Of a DNA stretch of 64,000 nucleotides, positions 1 through 8,619 are shown one piece after another; position 1 is the stretch's first letter; every line of letters starts with the position of its first letter. The stretch is from Myxococcales bacterium (GTDB lineage: Bacteria > Myxococcota_A > Polyangia > Haliangiales > Haliangiaceae): the NCBI GenBank assembly GCA_016706545.1, contig JADJJK010000025.1, positions 62,001-126,000 of the forward strand, in the 5' to 3' direction. The position numbers and the translations under genes are program-made. Under the pieces are notes generated by a model. The model was not told where the DNA came from and did not search any database. It was given only the letters and a program-made list of their open reading frames with translations.

Positions 1-445
1 AGCCGACGACCTCCTCGGACGTGTCGTGGTCGCGGATGATCATCGCCTTCTCGACGCCCTTGGCGGCCTCCTCGCAGGCCCGCCTGATCCTGGAGGCGTT
101 GGGCGTCACGGTCGTCACCTTTCGCACCGCGGCGCGGAGCTTGTTCTGCAGCGTCGTCGAGCGGAGACGCGACGCGGCGCGAGCGCGCGCGGGACGTCCA
201 CCGCCCACGTCAGCCCCCGCGCCGCCGAACGAGATCGGGCCGGACATCCACGGGTGGGAGGCGCCCATGGAGAGGTACACGTAGACGTATCTCACCGAGA
301 TGGTGTCGCCGACAGCGAGGCACTCCGTCTTTAGGATCTGGAGGGTCTCCACGTCCTGGGTGACGGTGCATTGCATCCGCGAGGCGTCGGCAGCCGCGGC
401 GGTCCAGAAGAGGATCGCACAACAAAGGATCCACAGAATGCGCAT
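1..445 (-). CDS. Secreted hypothetical protein, 3' end outside the window
   Basis: This open frame starts at an ATG (MRILWILCCAILFWTAAAADA) and runs 148 codons without a stop to the left edge, so the C-terminus is missing. The first ~20 residues form a clear signal peptide: a short basic start, a hydrophobic stretch and an Ala-rich cleavage site. The mature part has two or three Cys (RMQCTVTQDVE, TECLAVGD), a beta-like segment (TISVRYVYVYLSMG) and a basic helical region further on (TLQNKLRAAVRKVTT). I do not recognise a family. It is probably periplasmic, outer-membrane associated or secreted. Confidence 0.6.
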   Translation of the reverse strand, partial: MRILWILCCAILFWTAAAADASRMQCTVTQDVETLQILKTECLAVGDTISVRYVYVYLSMGASHPWMSGPISFGGAGADVGGGRPARARAASRLRSTTLQNKLRAAVRKVTTVTPNASRIRRACEEAAKGVEKAMIIRDHDTSEEVVG

Positions 446-838
446 CGCGCCAGCCTACCACGGAGAGGCGCTGCCACTTGCTGCCACTCACTCAGCGGAG
501 CAGACCCGACGGTCTCGTGCCCAAAACGCATCCGCGCCGAAGGACGACCAGGGTAGCTGGTTGGGCGCACATGCTGGTACCGAGCCCCCTCGCCAGAAGG
601 AACGACGGATCGGCTCTTGGTGGCCAAAGAGCCTACCGGACCATTCCTCAAGTAGCAACGGCACGCATCGCGCCAATGTCGACGTCACCGTATGTCGACG
701 TCGCAGGCCGCAACTGATGCACCCAACCGTCATGCGCTCGTCACCGCGCGACGGTATGATGCCGGGCTCTGGTATGCGCGCCAATCGCTTCCCGACCTCC
801 GTGTGCGGTCACGCCTCATCACAAAGGATCGCTGGAAA
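446..838. other. Intergenic region with paired TGTCGACGTC
   Basis: No convincing gene is present. The region separates two divergent genes for exported proteins and so should contain both promoters. The ten-base sequence TGTCGACGTC occurs twice, at 677-686 and 693-702, 16 bases apart and on the same strand; each copy contains the palindrome GTCGAC. It could be a regulator binding site, but no direct evidence supports this. Confidence 0.3.
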
Positions 839-1636
839 ATGAGCCTCCTATCTCGCGTCCTCCCCCTTCTGGCCGTCGGTCTGGCAGTCCTTTCCGGTTG
901 CTCAGTCTCAGCAGGCACCGACCCGGACGTCTCCGCGGACAGCGTCACTCAGCTGGAACGCGACTATGGTGGCGCGGATGGGTTGCGGGATTTCTTCGAC
1001 GAGAACCCGACCGAGGTGATCCAGCAAGCCCTGGGCAGCTATGGCATCGGCTACGTAGTACATCCTTATCAGACGGAAACCGATGCTCAGCTTATCTCCG
1101 ACTGCGTGAAGTACTTCCCCAGCTCGGACCGCAACATCTGGCACAACTTCAACGGCGAGTTCTACTTCATCGACACCGCAGGCCGACCGAGTCGCGCCTA
1201 TGCAGACCTGCCCCCAATCGTGGCGCAGGCTCGCATCAGCGCCTGCCAGACCAGCATTGGGCAATGGGGCGATGCCGAGGACCCAAGCAATGACTACGAC
1301 GGAGGTCACCTGATCGGCTCGCAACTTGGCGGGTGGGGTGGGCGCGCCAACATCGTGCCCCAGGACGCCAACTTCAACCGAGGCAACTGGGCCCAGCTTG
1401 AGAACGCGATGGCACTCTGCGGCAACCTGCCGGCAGGGGGCATGCGCTACAGCATCAGCGTGGGGTATGCAAACACGAGCGCGCTGGTGCCAAGCACGTT
1501 TGGGATGGTGATCACCAACAAGGCCACGTCGAGCAGCGTGACGATGGCCTTCACCAACGTGGACGGCGGCGGCACGAACGGCACGGCCACGCGCGGGCGC
1601 GGGGTGACCTTCTTGACAAGCAACGGATGCCGCTGA
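839..1636 (+). CDS. DNA/RNA non-specific endonuclease-like lipoprotein
   Basis: This 265-residue protein begins with a lipoprotein signal (LAVGLAVLSGC, lipobox Cys at residue 21), so it should be anchored in a membrane. Around residues 153-180 it has YDGGHLIGSQLGG followed by RANIVPQDANFNRGNW. This is the D-x-GH plus downstream N-x-x-x-Q-x-x-x-x-N pattern of the beta-beta-alpha metal nucleases (Endonuclea_NS / NUC1 type), where the His is the general base and the Asn binds metal. An upstream ATG-less extension is open, but the ATG at 839 gives the lipoprotein signal and was chosen. It stands alone, with no inhibitor gene evident next to it. It may be a scavenging nuclease or an outer-surface toxin. 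Confidence 0.72.
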   Translation: MSLLSRVLPLLAVGLAVLSGCSVSAGTDPDVSADSVTQLERDYGGADGLRDFFDENPTEVIQQALGSYGIGYVVHPYQTETDAQLISDCVKYFPSSDRNIWHNFNGEFYFIDTAGRPSRAYADLPPIVAQARISACQTSIGQWGDAEDPSNDYDGGHLIGSQLGGWGGRANIVPQDANFNRGNWAQLENAMALCGNLPAGGMRYSISVGYANTSALVPSTFGMVITNKATSSSVTMAFTNVDGGGTNGTATRGRGVTFLTSNGCR

Positions 1637-1772
1637 GACCGTTCGCTCAACCGCCCGGGACCTGCGGTGCGCGGAGAACCGGATGACCTGTGCGCAAAGG
1701 GTCAACTGCTTGCCATAGCGCACGCGCATCGCTTGCGAACGCCGGTGGCCACGCAGACTATGCAACAGGGCG

Positions 1773-2708
1773 ATGAAGAAGCATACCTTGACCCTCGGCC
1801 GCAACGCTGGCGGCGCTGGCGTTCCGTCAGACCTGCTGGTGGAGGGCGTGGGCGCTCTCCTTGAAGGTGCTCGCCGGGCGACCCTGTTCTTCTTCGAAGG
1901 GGCAAGCTCCGGTCCCGGAGCGCGCCCTGCTTGGCTCGAAGCGGCCTGCCGCGTAGAGATCACGGCGCTTCGCTCCTCGACCTACGAGCTTGAACTCCAC
2001 GCGCCTACTCTTGCGGAAGCGGTGCCTGAGCGCTTCGGTGCAGTCGACCGGGTCGCGCATGTTGTTGATCCAATGAGGACGGTATCAGCGGCCGACACCG
2101 CGGTGGATCTGTTCGGCTGCGTGCTCGTTGATGCGATCCACGGCGCCGGGGAGCGCCTCTGGGTAGATCTGCCGCTCCTCGATTCCTGCGTTCGTTTCGC
2201 GCGTGTTGCCCAGGCTGGCCTGGGGGCCATTGAACTCTCGGCCGGTGAGCCCCCTGCCACCATCGCCGTGGACGCTGATGACTATGTAAGGCTGGAGGCA
2301 CTTCGAGCCCAAGCCTCTCGCTCCACCGCAGTTCGCGTCGTTGGCATCCTACAGGACGTATCCGCAGTTACCCCTACGGCCGCCCTCCTGGTTGGTGAAG
2401 ACGCAGCGGTCGCGGTTCACTTTGATGCGAGCGACCGAGTGCGGTGGGGCGACTTGTTGGGCGGCCGGGTGCTGATCTCCGGCCGCGCGCGGTTCCTTCC
2501 GTCCGGCAAGGTGTTGGTCATTGAAGCCGAGTACATCGCGCCAGCGCAGGTCTCCGACGAGTTGTTCGCGAGCCTACCCAGGTCACTTGACCAACCAGTG
2601 GCGACACAGAGGGAGCACGCGACTTCACGGCGGTCGACGTTCTTCCCCACCTGGCCCGGCACGGAAACAGATGAGGAGCTGCTTGCCGAGCTCAAGCGGA
2701 TCCGTTGA
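1773..2708 (+). CDS. Hypothetical protein, 311 aa
   Basis: The frame starts at an ATG preceded by an AGGG-containing sequence, and codon use is typical of the neighbours. The protein has no signal peptide or membrane segment. Its N-terminal half has a repeated pattern of short strands and acidic loops, and residues ~190-260 (VRVVGILQDVSAVTPTAAL, VLISGRARFLPSGKVLVIEA) look like an OB-type or beta-barrel fold that could bind a nucleic acid or another ligand. It resembles phage- or element-borne cytosolic proteins whose function is unknown. The end overlaps the convergent membrane-protein gene by 17 bases. Confidence 0.55.
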   Translation: MKKHTLTLGRNAGGAGVPSDLLVEGVGALLEGARRATLFFFEGASSGPGARPAWLEAACRVEITALRSSTYELELHAPTLAEAVPERFGAVDRVAHVVDPMRTVSAADTAVDLFGCVLVDAIHGAGERLWVDLPLLDSCVRFARVAQAGLGAIELSAGEPPATIAVDADDYVRLEALRAQASRSTAVRVVGILQDVSAVTPTAALLVGEDAAVAVHFDASDRVRWGDLLGGRVLISGRARFLPSGKVLVIEAEYIAPAQVSDELFASLPRSLDQPVATQREHATSRRSTFFPTWPGTETDEELLAELKRIR

Positions 2709-3522
2709 AGAGGGCCCGGAGCCAAGTGAGCATTTCCTCGATTCGCTGGGATGCTGGGACGATGGGCACATCCGGGGGCAAGGTGAGGTCGGGCGGCGGC
2801 ATCTTGGCGGGCAACCACCCATGGTCGTCCGCCCACGCGGCGATGGAACGAGACTTATCGATGGTGATGTAGAAGACGGCGATCACCGCGAACGCGCCTA
2901 CCGCTCCCATCCCCGGTCCGAAAATCAACGCCTCCTGCCAGGTGTAGGCGTGACGCGCAAGCCCGGCGATCAGCGCTGTTGCCATCGTGCCGGAGTAGAA
3001 GAGCGGTCGCACCGGAAGGGCCAACGACTCGTCCTCGGCGAAGTGCGTCGCCAGCCAGTCGGGCGCCAGGGACGCTGCGGCGAACGCGCCGCCCAGGCCC
3101 ATCAAGCCGTTGGCCACGACGTCACTCCGCGAGGCCGCGAGATAGCAGAGAACATGGGGGTCGTAGATCCACGCAACCGTCGCCAGCGCCACGGTGAGCC
3201 AGTAGCCGACGTGCGCTGCGACGCGAGTCGACAGGAGACCGGGCAGGTAGAGGTGAGCACAGAGGAAGGACGCACCGATCAAGGCCACAACCACCAGGTA
3301 CGCTGCCCCCAAGATCCCAGCGAGTGCGTGCTCGAACGAACTGATGGCGGTTGCCGCGACCGCGGCCGCCACTGCGACCGCGAACGACGCGCCGCGCGCG
3401 ATGCGAACGAAGCACGCCGCGGCGTTCCCGGCCTCCCTGGCGTCCCATCGCCGCTTGATGCGGCGCCAGAGACCATACGAGACCGCCAGGACGATGAGCT
3501 CCGCCACGAGGCTCTGTGACAC
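2692..3522 (-). CDS. Polytopic membrane protein of unknown function
   Basis: The start is a GTG (MSQSLVAELIVLAV). The 276 residues contain about six or seven hydrophobic segments: residues ~3-18, ~46-60, ~66-90, ~105-118, ~138-150, ~178-190 and ~200-220. These are followed by a soluble, Pro-rich C-terminal tail of about 50 residues (LPPDVPIVPASQRIEEML). The architecture suggests an inner-membrane protein, but no transporter or enzyme motif is visible. It converges on the 1773-2708 gene and shares 17 bases with it. It may be expressed alone. Confidence 0.6.
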   Translation of the reverse strand: MSQSLVAELIVLAVSYGLWRRIKRRWDAREAGNAAACFVRIARGASFAVAVAAAVAATAISSFEHALAGILGAAYLVVVALIGASFLCAHLYLPGLLSTRVAAHVGYWLTVALATVAWIYDPHVLCYLAASRSDVVANGLMGLGGAFAAASLAPDWLATHFAEDESLALPVRPLFYSGTMATALIAGLARHAYTWQEALIFGPGMGAVGAFAVIAVFYITIDKSRSIAAWADDHGWLPAKMPPPDLTLPPDVPIVPASQRIEEMLTWLRALFNGSA

Positions 3523-3605
3523 ACCAAGCAGGTACCTGGACCTGATGGCCAGCGCTCATCGCACCCACTCTCTGTACGCGAGCCTACGCAGCTCGACTCA
3601 TGCAT

Positions 3606-3664
3606 GCTCCTCTCCCAAAACGACCTCCGGTCGGGTTGCCCCAACGACCTCCGGTCGGGTTGTC
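3606..3664 (+). repeat. REP-like palindrome pair
   Basis: Two adjacent copies of ACGACCTCCGGTCGGGTTG lie here. Each contains the small hairpin CGACC-TCC-GGTCG. The sequence just before them (CACTCTCTGTACGCGAGCC and CATGCTCCTCTCCCAAAA) also precedes the same palindrome at 4749, 4945, 5490 and 5775. This makes it a dispersed repeat family of the kind mobilised by Y1/RayT transposases. Confidence 0.6.
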
Positions 3665-3790
3665 CACAGTCAGTCCCCTATGCCATTCTTTGCCTGCCCC
3701 GTGAGACGTGAACGGACGCAGCTGGGGGACGGCGGGGTACATCCATTACGCTCCCATTCACGCTGCGTCTCCCTCCAAAGGAGACCGACG

Positions 3791-4930
3791 ATGAAGAAGC
3801 TCAGCATCTCCATGGCGCTGTTCCTGGCGCTCGCCACGGGCACTGCGCGCGCGCAGACGCCCAATCCGCAGCAGCTGGCCCAGCTCCGCTGGTTCCCGGC
3901 CAACCAGAACGGCGCCAGCTACCCGGTCACCGGCACGTTCCTCTTCGGCCTGGCCTTCGACGGTGCCAACCTCTGGGTCGCCTCGTCGAACCAGTCCAAC
4001 ACCAGCCAGCTGGTCAAGGTGAACGCCACCACCGGCGCGGTCCTCGGCACCGCCGCGGTGGGTACGCTAGCCGCCGGGGTGGTCTTCGACGGAACCTATG
4101 TCTGGACCGCCAACCAGGCCAGCGCCAGCGTCACGCGGGTCCGGGCCGGCGATCTCGCCAACGGGGGCACCTTCGCCGCCGGCAACGGAGCTCGATATCT
4201 GGCCTTCGACGGCGCCAGCATCTGGGTGACCAACTGGTTCGCAAACACGGTGACCAAGCTCGCCGCCTCAACCGGCTCGCTCCAGGGCACCTATCCGGTG
4301 GGGACCAATCCGTCCGGGATCGCCTTCGACGGCCAGAGCATCTGGATCACCTGCGCCGGCTCCAACGCGGTGCAGCGGCTCCGGACCAGCGACGGCACCG
4401 TCCTCGCGACTTACGCCGTCGGTGCAGGCCCACAGCACCTCGCTTTCGACGGCGCCAACCTGTGGGTGGCCAACGCCTCTAGCAACACGGTCACCAAGCT
4501 CCGAGCCATCGACGGCGTGACCCTGGGGACCTACGCGGTCGGCGCCGGACCGTACGCGGTGGTCTTCGACGGGACCTATGTCTGGGTGGCCAACAACTCC
4601 GCCTGGACGGTGAGCAAGCTGCGGGCCTCCGACGGCGGGTTGGTGGGGACGTTCACCACCGGTCGGTACCCGATCGGCGTGGCCTTCGACGGCGTGAACG
4701 TCTGGACCAGCAACAGCGGCGGGAGCCGCTCTCCAAGCTGTGAGCCTCTCTCCCAAAACAACCTCCGGTCGTGTTGCCCTGCGAGGCGCTTCGTTGCGGC
4801 GTGGCGCGACCTCATCGAGATCGCCGCGCCGCACCTGGAGCAAGGGCAAATGGCGCGTTGCGAGCGCCCTGCAAGCTCGCGAGCAAGGCACCGTGTGCGC
4901 ACTCTCCGTACGAGAGCCCACGCGGCTTAG
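3791..4930 (+). CDS. Secreted YVTN/NHL-type beta-propeller protein
   Basis: The start is well supported by AAAGGAGA upstream and a signal peptide MKKLSISMALFLALATGTARA. From residue ~45 the protein carries about seven repeats of ~42 residues with the pattern AFDGANLWVANxxSNTVTKLRAxDG, typical of YVTN/SMP-30-like beta-propellers, which usually mediate binding in the periplasm or at the cell surface. The last propeller repeat ends near base 4735. The remaining ~65 residues are read from the REP-like repeat cluster and have no propeller character, so the native C-terminus was probably replaced or extended by repeat insertion. Confidence 0.68.
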   Translation: MKKLSISMALFLALATGTARAQTPNPQQLAQLRWFPANQNGASYPVTGTFLFGLAFDGANLWVASSNQSNTSQLVKVNATTGAVLGTAAVGTLAAGVVFDGTYVWTANQASASVTRVRAGDLANGGTFAAGNGARYLAFDGASIWVTNWFANTVTKLAASTGSLQGTYPVGTNPSGIAFDGQSIWITCAGSNAVQRLRTSDGTVLATYAVGAGPQHLAFDGANLWVANASSNTVTKLRAIDGVTLGTYAVGAGPYAVVFDGTYVWVANNSAWTVSKLRASDGGLVGTFTTGRYPIGVAFDGVNVWTSNSGGSRSPSCEPLSQNNLRSCCPARRFVAAWRDLIEIAAPHLEQGQMARCERPASSRARHRVRTLRTRAHAA

Positions 4931-4999
4931 CTCCTGCGCGCTCGCCTCGCTGAACAACCTCCGGTCGGGTTCTCTGCGGCAGCAACGGGTGAGCGAGAG

Positions 5000-5258
5000 G
5001 CGAGCGGTGCTCGGCCGAGCCGGGGTGAGGCGGCAAGACTTTCGCTCGTGTCCGAACACGTGGGAGCCCAGGCGCAAGCTGCGGCCGACCATTGCGGCGC
5101 GCAACCGCTGGGCGCGCGTGGAGGCGCTGCAGCGCAACCGCGCTTTCCAGGACGCCTATCGCGTGGCCCTCCTGCAGTGGCTCGCCGGCCTGCCGGCGGT
5201 GTTCCCCGCGGGCACATACAAGATGCGCGGCAAGCCCGGCGTGGTGATCCAGGAGTAG
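5000..5258 (+). pseudogene. RayT-like (REP-associated tyrosine) transposase, C-terminal fragment
   Basis: The reading frame ending at 5258 gives RPTIAARNRWARVEALQRN, then AFQDAYRVALLQWLAGLPA, then VFPAGTYKMRGKPGV. This closely follows the C-terminal end of Y1/REP-associated transposases as found in Polyangia, where a long helix is followed by a 'FPAGTY' motif. The catalytic N-terminal part (HUH motif and Tyr) is absent, so this is a remnant. It lies within the REP-like palindromes, which are the expected substrate of this transposase class. Confidence 0.55.
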
Positions 5259-5803
5259 GGCGGCATCTGCCGGGGGCAGCCATTGACAGCAGCCCCAGGT
5301 GCCCCTTGCGAGACCTTCGGCGCGCCCTCGCGCCTCGTCGCGGCGTGGCGTAGCACCAGCGAGAACGCCGCGCTGGTCCTCGAGCCGCGTCAACGGCACC
5401 CGCAGCGCGCCGTTGGCGCGCATGGCCAACGCTCAGCGTGCGCACTCTTTGTAGGCGAGCCCACTCGGCGCGTGCCGCCCATGCTCTCCACGAAAAACAA
5501 CCTCCGGTCGGGTTCTCTTCCGGCGTGGTGATCCAGGAGTAGGGCGGCATCTGCCGGGGCAGCCGCTGACAGCAGCCCCAGGTGCCCCTTGCGAGACCTT
5601 CGGCGCGCCCTCGCGCCTCGTCGCGGCGTGGCGCAGCACCAGCGAGAACGCCGCGCTGGTCCTCGAGCTGGCGTCAACGGCGTTCGCAGCGCACCGTTGG
5701 CGCGCATGGCCAACGCTCAGCGTGCGCACTCTTTGTAGGCGAGCCCACTCGGCGCGTGCCGCCCATGCTCTTCCCGAAAAACAACCTCCGGTCGGGTTTT
5801 CTT
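5238..5803 (+). repeat. 284-bp direct tandem duplication
   Basis: The segment beginning GGCGTGGTGATCCAGGAGTA at 5238 recurs at 5522, giving a period of 284 bases. The two copies differ only by scattered substitutions and one-base indels. Each copy starts with the last codons and stop of the RayT fragment and ends with the REP-like palindrome, so the repeat unit is transposase tail plus REP. Confidence 0.7.
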
Positions 5804-5894
5804 TCGAACAAGCTGATCCCCTCGGCGAGCGGCACCTTCCTCGCCAAGAAGTACTCGTTGCGAAGCTGATCGACATTGCGCCAAGCGCGAGGGC

Positions 5895-6371
5895 TCACTC
5901 TGATGCGATCGACTGCCCCGCGTGCTCGAGCTTGAATAACGAGTATCGTCGCGTCAGCAGATTCAGAACATCAGCGGGCCCGAAGGCGACCGCACCAAAC
6001 ATCTCGGTTTGGCACTCGACGCTCGCCGCGGTCGCGCTCAGCTGGTGTTCGGCTGACGCGCCAAGCATCGACGCGAGGAAGTCGTTGTACAGCAGCCGCC
6101 CCGCGGCGACATGCGTCAGTGCTTCTCGCTTGAAGCGCCTGATCTGTTCCGAGTTCTTGGCCGATAGCACGATGTACGGCCACTTGCTGATGGCCGCAGC
6201 CACGGATCCATCGCGGGTGATGTAGTCGAGGAAGGTCATACGCTCGAGGACTCCATCGCGGGCCATCGAGACTAGTCCGGCGGTCATGTGGCCGAGCGCG
6301 TTCAGCCGCTGGGGGAGCGGCGTGGCACGGTTCAGCAACGCGACGAACTTCAGCTCGCTATCTTGATACAT
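5895..6371 (-). CDS. DUF2000 family protein
   Basis: The ATG giving MYQDSELKFVALLNRATPL is preceded by AGGAGAGAAG, and was preferred over an ATG 14 codons upstream. The 158-residue protein has the DUF2000 signature: an N-terminal strand KFVALLN, then LPQRLNALGHMTAGLV, a central strand (WPYIVLSAKNSEQIRRF) and a C-terminal helix near the Cys-containing EHQLSATAASVECQTEM. DUF2000 proteins share the fold of peptidyl-tRNA hydrolase 2, but no activity is established. It is cytosolic. Confidence 0.72.
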   Translation of the reverse strand: MYQDSELKFVALLNRATPLPQRLNALGHMTAGLVSMARDGVLERMTFLDYITRDGSVAAAISKWPYIVLSAKNSEQIRRFKREALTHVAAGRLLYNDFLASMLGASAEHQLSATAASVECQTEMFGAVAFGPADVLNLLTRRYSLFKLEHAGQSIASE

Positions 6372-6410
6372 CTTCTCTCCTGTTGTGTGATTGTGTGACT
6401 GTGAATAGCG

Positions 6411-6746
6411 CACATTGCCCGCGCCTCAGGGCGGAACTGGATGATGTGCCGCGGTACGCGGTCTAAGGCCGGTCACAGCCCCCAGACTCCTGCGAGCGGC
6501 CGGCGGTCCGCGCGATTTCGCAGGTACAGGAGGCGCTCGGATCTCGAGTTCGCCCAGCGTCGCCGCAGGGCGAGTGCACGTTGCCCCGCAGCTCAGGGGG
6601 AAGCTGGCTGATGTGCCGGAGGACGCGGTCTAGGCCTGCTCCCAGCCCCCACACTTCCGCGAGAGGCCAGCGGTCCGCGCGATCTCGCAGGTGCACGAGG
6701 CGCTCGGTTCTCGAGTTCGCCCAGTCGCCGCGGGGGCAAGCATGGT
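6411..6746 (+). repeat. 167-bp imperfect tandem duplication at the end of the desaturase gene
   Basis: The sequence from CACATTGCCC (6411) through TGATGTGCC (6442) and the following segment recurs about 167 bases later (6577, 6609 and onward to ~6746), with ~85% identity by eye. The period is not a multiple of three, so the downstream copy is translated in a different frame as the desaturase tail. The outer copy still contains the in-frame stop expected after VWGL, suggesting where the ancestral gene ended. Confidence 0.65.
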
Positions 6747-7752
6747 GCACATCATGATCGCACAAGTCTCCCACGAGAATCGCTATGCGCGCTGGCACGT
6801 GAATCACGCCGAGCCGCAGCCACCAGCGCGCCCAGGCCAGGCCGCCGCGCAGCGTGCTCGCAGAGGCTCGCGGCGGAGGGTCGCAGCAGAACCTCCCCGA
6901 CGTCAGGCGCGCGAGATGCGCCCGCGGCGAGAGCCCCTCGGCCTGTGCGCTGAACCACGCATGCTCACTGAGGAACTGGAAGAGGGCGGAGGCTTGATAG
7001 AGTGCAGTCAACGGAAAGAGCCACGTCACAGCGATGAATAGCCCAGCCTCGGTTGCCACGCTGGCGCCGACTAAGGCGGCGAGCCACAACCAAGAGGCCA
7101 TACGTCTGGCTCGCGACGGCAGGACGAAGTTGGCCTGGATCCGCGCACGTAGGAATCGCCAATGGAACCGTGGGGCGAAGCTTGTTCTCCACAGCAGCCG
7201 CCGTAGATCTTCGTAGCGCGTACCCGGCCGGAACCCGAGTTCCTGCAGGAACAGCTGGTCGGGATCATCCCGCCCCGCAGGGTCCGCGTGGTGGCGCACC
7301 ACGTGGTCGCTATAGTAAGATTGGTAGTCCTGAATCATCAGCAGCGTTGAGATTACCTCGTACAGCAAGCGCTGCCGATCGCGGCTCAGGTTCGCGCTAA
7401 ACCTACCATGGATGAGATGGTGGCCAATCGAGACCTGCAGCGTCCTGGAACCGCCCACGGTAAGGAGCCAGCCCACGCCGAGCGCGCCGAGCGCGCCGAT
7501 GGTGCAGACCCATGACGTGGCGCCGCGCAGGCAGCAGAGCCCGAGCGCGGAGCTGACCACACCCACCATTGTAGAGGTCATCGCCGTCGCGAGTCGAAAG
7601 CCCGGGCTGCGAGTTGTCTCCGGCGGGAGGTCGGGGTGATGGCGACCGGAGATCCACGTGAGCAGCGACTGGAAGGGAAGGCCGAGCATTTCGCCGCGCA
7701 CGTCTTGCGTGTGGGAGCAGAGGACTCGCTGGCCATCTGATTTGTTCAGCAT
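6463..7752 (-). CDS. Membrane fatty acid desaturase family protein
   Basis: The 429-residue protein has the histidine boxes of the FA_desaturase superfamily: GHHLIHGRFS (box 1, ~residue 110), SDHVVRHHAD (box 2, ~150) and DLCDHDVHHACP (box 3, ~330), which hold a di-iron centre. Hydrophobic pairs lie at ~58-100 and ~220-255. It probably acts on an acyl or carotenoid-like lipid substrate in the inner membrane. The C-terminus is odd: the last ~85 codons lie in a 167-base tandem duplication, and the second copy is read in another frame (ending SQESGGCDRP), so the tail beyond about residue 390 is probably not native. Confidence 0.72.
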   Translation of the reverse strand: MLNKSDGQRVLCSHTQDVRGEMLGLPFQSLLTWISGRHHPDLPPETTRSPGFRLATAMTSTMVGVVSSALGLCCLRGATSWVCTIGALGALGVGWLLTVGGSRTLQVSIGHHLIHGRFSANLSRDRQRLLYEVISTLLMIQDYQSYYSDHVVRHHADPAGRDDPDQLFLQELGFRPGTRYEDLRRLLWRTSFAPRFHWRFLRARIQANFVLPSRARRMASWLWLAALVGASVATEAGLFIAVTWLFPLTALYQASALFQFLSEHAWFSAQAEGLSPRAHLARLTSGRFCCDPPPRASASTLRGGLAWARWWLRLGVIHVPARIAILVGDLCDHDVHHACPRGDWANSRTERLVHLRDRADRWPLAEVWGLGAGLDRVLRHISQLPPELRGNVHSPCGDAGRTRDPSASCTCEIARTAGRSQESGGCDRP

Positions 7753-8189
7753 GCAAACAACCTGAGAGATCCAGCACGCGATGCAAACTCTGATTCATAT
7801 CTCTCAGATAACGACCTTGTAACTATCCCTGGAAAACATTACAGCGCGAACACGCCGGCAACAGGGGCGCAGATTGCCGAACAACGACACGCATGTGGCC
7901 GCTGCACAACTCCACATGGCGCCGGCTCGCGTGTTCGCGAGCAGCTCCTCCGAGGTGCGGGAGGCGGACTTCGCGCGGCGTAGATGATGGCTGAACCCAC
8001 GAGTCCATCGCCGAGAAGGGCAAGCCTACGCAGGCGCCGCTGCGGTACAGAGCGCGTGAGCCGTCTGGATCGGAGCGTGGTGCTCGCCCGAGGAACAGGT
8101 GACACCGACAGTGTTAGCGGCACCGTCGGCGTCGTGCTCCGCGTGTTACGGTGCCCCGTCCTGAGGCTCGCTTGTGGTAGGCCGCCGCT
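7753..8189. other. Intergenic region without a supported gene
   Basis: The stretch between the desaturase start and the IS66 remnant contains only short frames with Arg- and Pro-rich translations typical of antisense GC-rich DNA. It probably includes the desaturase promoter in the AT-richer part near 7790-7830. Confidence 0.3.
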
Positions 8190-8478
8190 TCACGCAGCAG
8201 CGTCGACCTGCCAGGGAAGCAGCACACCGCCGTGATCGGCGGCCAGGATGGCTGCGTGCAAATACGCCGTGGGCTCCTTGCCATGGAGCTTGAGCGTCTC
8301 GAGCACGGTGTAGAGCGTCGCGGCGACCTCGGTCCCTCGGCGAGACTTGGAGCCATAGTGGTTCTTGCACCCGACGACTGGGCCGCGAATCGCGCTCTCC
8401 GTGGCGTTGTTGTCTAGTGGGATCCGCGCATCCTCGACGAAGCGCGTGAGGCGCTCCCAGTTGGCCAGGGTGGTTTCG
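8190..8478 (-). pseudogene. IS66 family transposase, C-terminal fragment
   Basis: Read on the minus strand, the sequence ends at a TGA and encodes LTRFVEDARIPLDNNATE, then IRGPVVGCKNHYGSKSRRGT, then AATLYTVLETLKLHGKEPTA, ending LLPWQVDAAA. This is the highly conserved DDE_Tnp_IS66 C-terminus (NNxTERxLRxxVxGRKN and the C-terminal domain). Everything upstream is missing because the fragment abuts an oppositely oriented IS66 fragment. Confidence 0.8.
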
Positions 8479-8570
8479 CGGCTCTATACCGTGTTCGAGA
8501 CGCTCAAGCTCCACGACAAGGACCCGGCGGCGTATCTGCTCGCCGCCATCCTCAGCCGGAGGTGGCGCCT
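8479..8570 (+). pseudogene. Second IS66 transposase fragment, opposite orientation
   Basis: The plus strand encodes ALYTVFETLKLHDKDPAAYLL, matching the same ~30 residues found at the end of the minus-strand IS66 fragment. The match stops after AAILSRRW. The two fragments meet head to head at about 8479, so at least one rearrangement or deletion joined two IS66 copies. Confidence 0.65.
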
Positions 8571-8619
8571 GCCACAGGGAGCCCAGCTGTCTGAGCGTGG
8601 CACCGTGAAGGCTACCATA

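Larger units (their letters stand above)
4741..5830 (+). repeat. REP-like repeat cluster
   Basis: This is a block of dispersed repeat sequence. The core AACAACCTCCGGTCGGGTT appears near 4755, 4949, 5498 and 5784, each preceded by a GC-rich segment containing GTGCGCACTC, a CTCG or TTTG-rich stretch and a CATGCTC- or CGCTCG-like element. A fragment of a RayT-like transposase lies between copies two and three. No independent gene is supported inside it. Confidence 0.6.

Noticed and set aside
908..1963. A 351-codon minus-strand frame opposite the nuclease lipoprotein
   Set aside because: Antisense composition (Arg/His/Val-rich), no domain; the plus-strand gene has a lipobox and nuclease motif.
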